Source of the DNA: Tetragonia tetragonoides
Lineage: Eukaryota; Streptophyta; Magnoliopsida; Caryophyllales; Aizoaceae
DNA: 64,000 nt
Reading direction: 5' to 3'
Assembly: GCA_038025085.1 (NCBI GenBank)
Contig: CM076140.1
Coordinates: forward strand, 21,883,501-21,947,500
Position 1 is the first letter of the stretch, and each line of letters starts with the position of its first letter. The position numbers and the translations under genes are program-made. Below the pieces are notes generated by a model. The model saw nothing but the letters and a program-made list of their open reading frames with translations. It was not told the origin of the DNA and searched no databases. This document shows positions 9,620 through 18,387 of this stretch, piece after piece.

Positions 9620-10743
9620 ACTGGGTTTTCAGTGAGATGTTCAGAAATGGCATGTCCTTTGATCGTCTTTTGGTGTTCAAAAGTTAGATCGAATTCTGAA
9701 AACATGACAGTCCATCTTGCTATTCTTCCACTAAAAATGGGTTTTTCGAACAAGTACTTTAGTGGATTCATCCTTGATTTTATATGGATAGAGTGTTGTA
9801 GCATGTAATGACGAAGCTTCTTTGTTGCAGTGACCAATGCGAGACACGTTTTCTCTAGTGTGGAGTAGCTTGTTTCGTATCCTAGGAATTTCTTACTAAG
9901 GTAGTATATTGCCTTTTCATCATTCTCCACCTTTTGGGCCAACATAGCTCCCATGGCGGTTTCTATAACTGTTAGGTATAGCATAAGTGGTTTTCCCGGA
10001 ATTGCTGGAACCAATACGGGAGGATTAGCTACGTATTCCCTAATTTTGTCGAAAGCTTGTTGGCATTGATCATCCCAGGTAGATTTGGTGTCCTTTTTGA
10101 GCGTTTTGAAGATAGGCTCGCATGTAATAGTCAATTTGGATATGAATCGACTTATATATTGGAGCCGTCCTAAGAATCCTCTTATCTCCTTTTCATTTTT
10201 GGGAGAGGGCATATCTCTTATGGCTATGATTTTGGTGGGATCAATTTCGATGCCTCTTGTACTTATGACGAACCCTGAAAGCTTGCCAAAAGTTACTCCA
10301 AATGTGCACTTTTGAGGATTTAATCTCTTACTGTAGTTTCGAAGCCTATTGAAGAATTTCCTTAGAGAGGGTATAGGCCCTTCTCTCTCCTTGGATTTGA
10401 TGATCATATCGTCTACGTACAACTCCGCTTCCTTGTGCATCATGTCATGTAGAAGGGAATTCGCGGTTCTTTGGTATGTTGCTCCCGCATTCTTCAACCC
10501 GAAAGGCATGACAGTATAGCAATATGTTCCCCATTGTGTTATAAAGGTGGTTTCTTTTTCGGTCATCTGTATTTGGTTATACCCTACATAGCCATCCATG
10601 AAGGATGAAAGGGCATGTGCCGCGGTATTATCCACTAGTACGTCTATATGTGGCAAGGGAAAGTCGCCCTTTGGACTTGCCTTCTTTAGATCTCTGAAAT
10701 CGACGTACATCCTTACTTTTCCATCCTTTTTTGGAATGGGCAC
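9620..10743 (-). pseudogene. A2 pol: reverse transcriptase and RNase H, truncated
   Basis: An open frame from 10743 in Tat-type Ty3/gypsy RT. Motifs in order are PKKDGKVRMYVDFRDLKKAS, DFPLPHIDVLVDNTA, FITQWGTYCYTVMPFGLKNA, the catalytic YVDDMIIKSK at about residues 107-116, then the LGFV-like thumb block and GFLGRLQYISRF. The gypsy RNase H follows (LYLTVIETAMGAMLAQ, KAIYYLSKKFL, TLEKTCLALV, HSIHIKSRMNPLKYLF). At 9620 the frame runs into A1 LTR sequence and ends at 9559 in about 20 foreign residues. Upstream, a TAA (10767-10769) replaces a glutamine codon of the conserved HPEW block, cutting RT from gag-pol. Confidence 0.88.
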
Positions 10744-12286
10744 TATGTTAGCAACCCATTCTGGATGTTAAGCAACCCTAATGAACCCTGCTGCGAGCTG
10801 TTTTTGTACCTCTTCTTTGATTTTCGATGTCCACTCAGGTTTCATTCTCCGAATTTTGTGCTTTACCAAATTCGAATCAGGATTGAGCGGTATTGCTTGT
10901 ATGCTGTGCTATCTCACGCCTTATTCCCGGCATATCTTTGTAGGACCAAGCGAAAACGTCTATGTACTCTTTTAAGAGATTTATAAAGCTTTCTCGCTCT
11001 TTGGGAGTTAACGATAAGCCAATGCACACTTGGCTGGGCTCTTGATCGCTTGCAAGATTGATTAATTCTGTTTCTTCCATAATTGAAGTCTTTTGTTCAT
11101 GCTCTAATAGTGCTTTAGTTACTTTTTTGGGCAACTCTTGTTCATCTTTTGAATTATTAGCTACTAAGTAATCCAAGAGGTAAGCAGAATCAGTAATCAA
11201 TTCATTGATAAAGGAAACTGGGACATCAACTGAGCCATTACTATTGGCTTTAACATCATTACACTTGCAATCAGAATTAAACATAGATTTGGGTGGACCA
11301 CCTGACTCTACTATATTAGACTCGTCTTCAGAATCAGACTCAGTCCAGTTGGAGTCAGTGTTGGTGTCGGGCTTGGATTCTTCAGAGATCGTGATCTTGA
11401 TCTTCTTTCCGTTGGCTCCTGTCCAACTTATGGTGCGTTTCTGTTTCATGAGTTGGCCCTCATTTGGAGTGATCAACTTAGTTGGGTCAAAGTTCGCATC
11501 TTGAATTGCGCTATTGACATTAGGGAGCTCCTCATCTTCTGGATGGCGATGCTCTTGTCCAGATAATACACCCAAAGCGTTGTTGGGTGTGTCCTCTACC
11601 CAATCAAAGTTTAGCCTCCTTCTTACAGGCAAAGGGATTTGTTCTAGCGCGTGGCAGTCTTGGAAGACCCCGAATCTGGGAACTTGGATTCCATAAACAG
11701 GGAGAACATAGGGCTCGGGAAAGCCATAATAAGGGAATGGATCTCCAAACTGGACGAACTGCCCGTTTAGTGTGTGCGGGTAGGGTGCCATGGGGATGTC
11801 ATAGACTTTATTTTCCTTAATGGCCCTTCTTTTCGCCTTTTCTTTAGCAATGTAGTCACGTAATTCCTACTTGGTAGGGTTATAGCCCAACCCAAAAAGA
11901 TTATTTCCGACTTTGGATGACCAAAGGGGACGTGGTTTGGAGACATCTTTGCCTAGAGATGTGCCAGGGAAGTGTCCCTGATTTCTTAGAATGCCATTAA
12001 TTTCTAGGTGGGAATATGGTGCGAAAGGAGTTATATCTTGCTCAAGTACGGCGACACCTTCAGTCATAAAGCCCCAGAATTCTTCGTCTTGCGCAGTGTG
12101 CTCGACTTTAAGAATCGGCGTGTCTTCAATATTAACGATCATAGAATCAGCTCTAACCTCTAGAACTACCCCTCCGACCATCATTTTGACCTTTTGGTGT
12201 AATGTTGAAGCTATTGCGTTTAATCCATGGACCCATGGGCGTCCTAGGAGTAAATTGAATGAAGCTGGGATGTTGATGACCTGGAA
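10744..12286 (-). pseudogene. A2 pol linker between protease and RT
   Basis: Two open pieces, 12184-11867 and 11791-10877, carry the acidic linker typical of Tat polyproteins. It includes KVKMMVGGVVLEVRADSMIV-like sequence after the protease, a PFPYYGFPEPYVLPVYG stretch, VRRRLNFDWVED, and the pre-RT block FAWSYKDMPGI. A 4-nt insertion near 10895, relative to C, shifts the frame after REIAQHT. No enzymatic motif lies here. Confidence 0.75.
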
Positions 12287-12919
12287 TTATACCATTTTCT
12301 CAATTGGTCCAGTGTTAAGGTTAACTGAAAATATGCCTAAAACGTTTCGCTTGGAATTTTCGTAGGCCCTCAATCCTTGTGCGGCATGCGCGAGGTTGTT
12401 GACATTTATGCCCAAGCATTGGGCAGTCCTTAGGGAACAAATGTTGACAGCGGACCCATTGTCTATTAACGTCATTGGAACCTGGTTTTTCTCACATATG
12501 GAAGTTAGGTAGAGTGCCTTGTTATGATGAGTTCCTTCGGGTGGAAGGTCTTTATTAGTGAATGCAATTGCTTGCAAAGAATTTCCTTTTGTGAGGAGAT
12601 TGACTAAGTCATCCGGGGTAGCTTCCGGGGAAACCATAATTTGATTAAGTGCTTTGAGTAAAGCATTTCTATGCTTTTGAGAGGTAATCAAGAGTTTCCA
12701 TATAAAGATATCGGCCTTAGTCTTTTGAAGTTGTTTAAGTAGTGTAGTGCCATCATCCTCGTTTGGAGGGTTTTGGTCCTTGTTTTGGACTAGCGGAGAG
12801 TCTCTCACTTGTGGTATAAATGAAGCTGTGTTTTGTAGTGGATCCTTTTTTTTGGAGATGGGGTGGTATATAGTGCCTTCCCGACCTCGTGAGGTGTTCA
12901 ACTTCAGGAGATTCATCAT
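12287..12919 (-). pseudogene. A2 aspartic protease region
   Basis: The frame holds the Tat-type protease core VPMTLIDNGSAVNICSLRTA, in which DNGS stands for the usual D(T/S)G active site of retroelement proteases. Before it is a helical lead-in (ADIFIWKLLITSQKHRNALL, DDLVNLLTKGN). The protease would cut the Gag-Pol precursor. A frameshift near 12900 separates it from gag, and the region runs into the linker with stops. Confidence 0.75.
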
Positions 12920-13108
12920 CAGAGGAGTCGTACCATGCTTTAGAAATCTAGAGGGTAGAATCTTCCTCGTCGTTATTGCTTTCCCAAAGTCCGGCTACCT
13001 CTAGGTGGAGGGAGTCTAGCTTAAATGGTGGGATAGAATGTCCAATTGGCGCAATCAAGTGAGAGGGTTCCTTTTCTTCCGCTTCATTTATAATCACGAA
13101 AACCGCAC

Positions 13109-14295
13109 CTAGAGGATTGGCGTTGTTGTTTGGAGTGGGAACATTCTTTGGCTTGGGAATAGTCCCATTGTCAAAGAGATCCTGAATTTATTCTTGAGCA
13201 TCAAACACTTCTCGGTATCATGTCCTTTTCCTCTATGAAATTTGCAATAAAGATTAGGATTCCTTGATGGGCTCCTCTTTTCGATGTCAGGATCCGGAGT
13301 GGGACCCATGGCATTGAGATAGTCATTCTTGACAAGCTTTTCCAAAGCTTTAGGATAGGTCATGCCCAATGGGGTGTTATGCCTTTGCGGTTTGTCGTAG
13401 ATGGCATTGACTTCATTACCCTTGTTGGAAGAGTTTTCCGAATTGGGGTTCTTCTTGTAGTTCGAGTTATAAGTGCCTTTGTTGAAGAAATCCTTGCTTT
13501 TCTCCTTTTTAAGTGCTTGATCGTCCTCTATGAGCAATTCCACACTATTGAGTTGTGTGTATGAAGTAATTGCTTGATATTTGAGAGGATTCAAGTAAGA
13601 AGGTTGTAAGTTCTTGATGAGTTTCCGAATATGCTCTTCCTCGGATGGACGGTCGAGCATTTTGGCCACTTTAGTTCTCCATTTCTTAACAAAGTCAGTG
13701 AAGCTTTCATTTTCACCTTGCTTTATTGCTTCCAACTCTCTCATAGTGGTTGGTTGGATGACATTGTCGGCATATCTGGTGAGGAATAAGCTAGACACTT
13801 TGTTCCATTCTTGAATCTGATTGGGCTCAAGCTTGAAGAACCATGCCCTAACAGTGGGGTCCAAGGTTTGTGAGAAAAAGGTGAATATAGAGGTCAGGAT
13901 CCACTCCTCTTAAGCCCATTGCGGTAGTGAAAGCCCTTATGTGATCCTTTTGATTGTCGGTCCCTTTGAAGGTGGGGACTCCAGGCATAGAGAACTTTTG
14001 TGGGAGCTTCCCCTTGATGTGAGAGGAATATCCTTCACCATTGATCATGCAGTCACTTATGCGACATGTCATCTTCGGCCATTTTGATCGACTTAGAACA
14101 AGGTGGTCGACATGGAAGGGGAGTAACAAATACTGTGTCAGACCTAGCTTTGCTCGGAGGGGGAGATTTCAATACGAGCTTCCTAACTAGACGTTGATTA
14201 CTATGATCGCGTTCCCAACTATTCGGATCGACTATTTTCTTCCTAATCCTGGACATCGGATAAGACTTAGAAAAGGAAAGACTAACAAGTTCCAC
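13109..14295 (-). pseudogene. A2 gag, two frameshifts and an internal deletion
   Basis: The N-terminus is 14295-14053 (MELVSLSFSKSYP). About 205 bp present in C are missing at about 14058, where the frame breaks. The gag core continues at 14129-13848, then shifts at a five-base T run (13875-13879 on the plus strand as A's) into 13864-13109. Visible domains are the gag core (WFFKLEPNQIQEWNKVSSLF, ESFTDFVKKWRTKV, RKLIKNLQPSYL) and one zinc knuckle CKFHRGKGHDTEKC. Gag packages the RNA; this copy cannot make a full-length product. The same T-run shift is present in C. Confidence 0.85.
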
Positions 14296-14346
14296 AAAAG
14301 AGAATTTTTAAAACAAAGATCTCAACACGGGAAAAGAAAGATAAAG

Positions 14347-14808
14347 GATATTATACTCTTGACTAAAAGGAGAGGGAGAGATATTATCTCGACTCAATAT
14401 GGGATAAAGCAAAAGATATTATACTCTTGACTAAAAGGAGTGGGGAGAGATATTATCTCGACTCAATATGGGATAAAGCAAAAGATATTATACTCTTGAC
14501 TAAAAGGAGAGGGGAGAGATATTATCTCGACTCAATATGGGATAAAGCAAAAGATAGTATACTCTTGACAAAAAGGAGAGGGGAGAGATATTATCTCGAC
14601 TCAATATGGGATAAAGCAAAAGATAGTATACTCTTGACTAAAAGGAGAGGGGCCGGGAGAGATATTATCTCGACTCAATATTGGATAAAGCAAAAGATAT
14701 TATACTCTTGACTAAAAGAAGAGGGGAGAGATATTATCTCGACTCAATATGGGATAAAGCAAAAGATATTATAGTCTTGACTAAAAGGAGAGGGGAGAGA
14801 TATTATCG
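14347..14808 (-). repeat. Tandem repeat array, 69-bp unit, A2 leader
   Basis: About 6.5 units of 69 bp (23 codons, so the plus strand stays open through the array). Each unit contains CTCTTGACTAAAAGGAGAGG, GGAGAGATATTATCTCGACT and CAATATGGGATAAAGCAAAA. The third-last unit has a 4-base CCGG-type insertion near 14650. Confidence 0.92.
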
Positions 14809-15536
14809 AGATCTTTTGGCCTAGACTCACAACCTAAATAAAAGGAAAGAATAAAGCATTCAAATATTTCCTCGGGTAACGAGCATCATATAGAACATTC
14901 AGGGATATTGTTTCCTAAAAATAAATATTCTAGACTCAATCTTAAGACAAAATCTAGACTCAAAAAAGGAAAAGATCCTAATTGGGGTCTAACCTAATAT
15001 TCTAGACCAAAAAGACTACGCAAAGATTGCATTCACATATGGGCAAACAGCACAACAACGCAAATGACACGATTATGAAAATCTAGCATGGACATGGGAC
15101 TGAGTTTCAACCTAAAACATTGGTTCTAGTTCATGCAATGGATTTGGCTTAAGGGTTTTGGTCAAAAGGTACTCATGATCCAGAATGTACTACAATCCGC
15201 GGGATGCGCGACAATGTGAGGTATTCTAGTTACCCTACTCGTCGAATGGACGAATGCGTAGGAAGGTACATGAGGTGGGGGGATCCATGTTTCTTGGAAA
15301 AGAAGAATCGAGTGGATAATCACCAAGGCACTTTACCACACTCCATTGTCTAAAAACTAGTTTGAACTTGTAAAAAACAAGCTCGGATGTCGCGCAAGCG
15401 CATGCACATGAATACAATGAATGCAAATTAATAGATGAATGACAAGTCACAAGATAATAATAAGAACACTCAAGGTAATGAACCAAGAAAAAATAATGAT
15501 AATGAATCGATTTTCAAGTGACAGCCTCTTAATCAT
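14809..15536 (-). other. A2 leader, no gene
   Basis: Non-coding, with the conserved block at 15090-15350 shared with A1 and C, including the open antisense frame. Nothing else is recognised. Confidence 0.55.
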
Positions 15537-15555
15537 GTCCCCAGTGAAGTCGCCA
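15537..15555 (-). other. Primer binding site of A2
   Basis: The minus strand reads TGGCGACTTCACTGGGGAC, one base from the LTR. It is identical to the site of C at 30992-30974. This shows that the LTR at 15557-17080 acts as the 5' LTR for A2. Confidence 0.75.
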
Positions 15556-15556
15556 A

Positions 15557-17080
15557 TGTAGGCTACCATATTTTTCTCCCCTTTTTCGCCCCCTTCTTCC
15601 TTCGGGTTTCCAAGTAGCCTGGGAGAGCGCGGTCGTTCGAGTTTTTGTGAAACCTTGAGTGTGAATGCAAATTGAGATTTTTCTTTAGCACTGAGGACAA
15701 GATTAAGATTGTCGTAAGTCACCACCAAATTTAAGGTAATTTGGAAACCTTGGAATCAAGTCGATAGTCTAGAAAGACGTCAACTCAATTCCTGTGCACC
15801 GCAATCCCTATTGGGGAAATTGACTTCATAAATGAGTTCGGGGGCGTGAGTACGAGATAGCAAGGTGTTAGGCACCCAACTCACCCGTTGACAACAATGG
15901 CATTTACTAATCGATTCAATATACTTATTAATGCTACGGTTCCAAACAAGGTTCAATTTGTCCAAATTCCTAGTTTAAACTAATGGGTTGAACAAACATT
16001 ATTATTTTGACCACTTTTAAAATTTAACAAATTACATGCTTTTATTGCTAAAAAACGATCAATATGCTAAAACCTGCAAGTTAGAAGACAAAACAATAAT
16101 TCATCCACCAACCCACAAGCAAGGCATAATTTAATCATAAGAAGCAATAAATAACAAAATTAAGACAACATTCATTCATCCATTAATTAGGCTTAATACA
16201 AGCCTTTTTGATCAAAACGTGCCATGCATGTACATATCACATAAACCAAAATCGTTAGTAATAACAAGCAATATAAAAATTTATTGAAAACCCTCAGGTT
16301 GGATTAGCTGGATGCTCACATTGAACATATTGGACTATAATGCTTGAATTCATGCTCTTGATGAATTTTGAAGGTTTATTTTGTGGTGTTAGGGCTTAAC
16401 CTAAAGAAGGAGTAGGATCAGAATTTCTGGTTTAATATCAGAGAGAGAGAGAGAGAGAGAGCGAAACTGCCAAACTAAAGACCACCCTTTCAGAGAGAAG
16501 GTCCAAACTCTCAAATTCCCAACCTCTTCAACTGAACCCTAAGGTTTGTTTACATAGAAGAGGGGGGGCTGCCAGGGTTTGGCACAGAAATCGAGATGGG
16601 CCTCGAATTCACCGTCCGCGAGAAAGGTCCAGGCGGCCATACAGCTAGGCCAAGCGGCCATACAGCTAGGCCAAGCGGCTGAGCTGGCAGGACAAGCGGT
16701 CAAGCGGTCAAGCCGCTTGGACCTGGAACGGCATGCCTGTATAGGTGCCTGACCGCTTTTCTAAGCGGAGGAGGCTTTTCCGAGGGGGTCCACGCGGGAT
16801 TGACTGAGCTTCCTTGTTTGACCAAGGGTTGACTCATGGGTTTGGGTTCCCTTTCGGGCCCTTAGGTTCAAAGAGGCCTATCTCTCAGGTTTGGACTCCA
16901 ATTGAATTGAGTCCAATTGGTTTGGATCACCTGTACAAATGGCTTCCACTGGTTAATTCAAATGAACTGGGCTAACCATCAGAGAAATTATTCTCGTAAC
17001 CCAAGTTCGAGCAAAATCCAATCCTTTCATCATCGGGTTTTAACAGGGACTTATTATAAAAACAATTTTTGGTGTCTACA
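15557..17080 (-). repeat. LTR shared by A2 (5' LTR) and C (3' LTR), 1524 bp
   Basis: On the plus strand TGTAGGCTA...GGTGTCTACA. Its left side has the A2 primer site and its right side a polypurine tract belonging to C. It is therefore the 5' LTR of one copy and the 3' LTR of the other. It is roughly 90% like 30994-32542 by eye. It contains a (GA)n run near 16440-16462 and a palindrome array (16631-16760). Confidence 0.85.
16631..16760 (-). promoter_or_regulatory. GC palindrome array in the shared LTR
   Basis: AGCGG-type half sites recur at about 16631, 16653, 16673 and 16694, roughly 21 bp apart. AGCGGTCAAGCCGCT is the clearest palindrome. A weak TATA-like CTATGTAAA lies about 75 bp downstream in element sense (near 16550). 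Confidence 0.6.
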
Positions 17081-17095
17081 GAAGCCCCTACTTTT
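17081..17095 (-). other. Polypurine tract of element C
   Basis: The minus strand reads AAAAGTAGGGGCTTC immediately before the 3' LTR start TGTAGACACC. The purine run at this exact position marks the second-strand primer and proves that the DNA to the right belongs to the internal part of an element. Confidence 0.75.
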
Positions 17096-17179
17096 GGTCG
17101 AGCTGGAATAGAGCGAAGGTGACAATCAGTTAAAGATAAACAATCATTTTTAAAAGTAATAAATTTCCCGGTTTATTTG

Positions 17180-17690
17180 ACCGAGAGTTTCACCTTATGC
17201 GGTAGGTCACACAATAAAAATCCTTCGATTATTAGTCGAACGGAGAGACCCTGTGCTGTAGGTCACGCAATAAAAATCCTTCGATTATCAGTCGAACGGA
17301 GGGACCTTGTGCTGTAGGTCACACAATAAATCGAAGGGGAACCCTTTGTTGTAGGTCACACAATAAATGTCCTTCGATTTTAAGTCGAAGGGGAACCCTT
17401 TGTTGTAGGTCACACAATAAATGTCCTTTGATTTTCAGTCGAAGGGGAACCCTGTGCTGTAGGTTACACAATAAAAATATTTCGTTAGAAATAAGATGAA
17501 AGATAAAAATCCTTCGATTTTCAGTCGAAGGGGACCCTATGCGATAGGTCACACAATAAATGTCCTTCGATTTTCAGTCGAAGGGGAACCATGTGCTGTA
17601 GGTTACACAATAAATGTCCTTCGATTTTCAGTCGAAGGGGAACCGTATGCTGTAGGTTACACGATAAAAATATTTCGTTAGAAATAAGGT
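17180..17690 (-). repeat. Tandem repeats, about 54-68 bp, in the C 3' untranslated region
   Basis: Eight or so imperfect units containing (G/C)TCGAAGGGGAACC, TGTGCTGTAGGTCACACAATAAA and TCCTTCGATTTTCAGTCGAA. The last block is itself a small inverted repeat (TTCGA...TCGAA). Variable tandem repeats next to the 3' LTR are known in Tat/Ogre elements. Confidence 0.85.
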
Positions 17691-17916
17691 GAGTAGTAAA
17701 TGTTATGGTAAAAGGTAATAAAATGTTGCTCAGACCTTAGGTTGGGTGCGAGCCATGCCATTTGGCCGAGTTAATTGTACAAACCTTTGGGTTTAAAGTG
17801 GTCCTGATTTCATAAACGGACTTTGGCGCGCAAATAACTATTATGGACCTCGTGTGGGGCCCACTGATTTTGAACCAATGGCCCAAAAAAACGTCAGAGG
17901 TGAGAGAGTGGGCCAT

Positions 17917-18096
17917 GCGGTCAACCCGCCACGTTAGGCGGTCTAACCGCTAGGTGGAGCGGCTATGCCGCTTTGTGCAGCGGTTGAACCGCTCACCAAA
18001 ACGATCAAGTCGTTGGGACTAGCGGCAAAGCCGCTTGCCTTGCGGTCTGACCGCCAGCTGGGCGGTCTGACCGTCCACCTTGGCGGTTTGACCGAC
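17917..18096 (+). promoter_or_regulatory. 21-bp phased palindrome array upstream of P1
   Basis: Palindromes start near 17917, 17937, 17958, 17979, 18001, 18021, 18042, 18062 and 18082, about 20-22 bp apart. Examples are AGCGGCTATGCCGCT, AGCGGTTGAACCGCT, ACGATCAAGTCGT, AGCGGCAAAGCCGCT and GCGGTCTGACCGC. Both arms change together from unit to unit. A TATA-like ATAAAAG at 18121-18127 follows, then the P1 start at 18388. The role as a P1 promoter is inferred. Confidence 0.7.
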
Positions 18097-18387
18097 CATT
18101 AGGGTTTTTCACGGGTATGCATAAAAGAAAAAGGGAAGGCCGAAATGGGTCATCTTCCCCATTTCGAGCCTTCTCCTTTCTCTCTCCTCCATTTTTACTC
18201 AAGTTTCTCAACCTCCATCAAAGCCCCTAGCTCCAAATCTTAAGGTTTTCTTCCTCAAATTCTTAGTAGAACTTGATTTTGCTAGTTGTTCTTGTGTGTT
18301 TGAGTGTCAAGACTCAAAATTGTGTGAATTTGTGAGTTTTGTGAGTTTCACTCAAATTTCCAAAAACTTCTTTTTTACTCTTCATCC

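Larger units (their letters stand above)
9620..17080 (-). mobile_element. Element A2: Tat-type Ty3/gypsy, 3' part cut off by A1
   Basis: Minus strand. The 5' LTR is 17080-15557 (shared with C as its 3' LTR), the primer site is at 15555-15537, then a leader with 69-bp repeats, gag, protease, linker, RT and the first RNase H. The element stops at 9620, where A1 inserted. Its second RNase H, integrase, 3' region and other LTR are not in the window. Several stops and frameshifts mean it is not autonomous. Confidence 0.85.

Noticed and set aside
9559..10743. Reverse transcriptase with YVDD as an integrated pararetrovirus
   Set aside because: LTRs, primer site, polypurine tract, gypsy-type dual RNase H and gag layout identify a Tat LTR retrotransposon. 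No movement protein or coat motifs are seen.
14427..14711. Open frame of repeated ILLTKRRGERYYLDSIWDKA units (also 29986-30270)
   Set aside because: A by-product of a 69-bp tandem repeat whose length is a multiple of three. It lies in the untranslated leader and on the strand opposite to gag.
17917..18096. GC palindromes as rho-type terminators or structured RNA gene
   Set aside because: They occur upstream of TATA-like boxes in five places, not after genes. Bacterial-style terminators are irrelevant in plant nuclear DNA.
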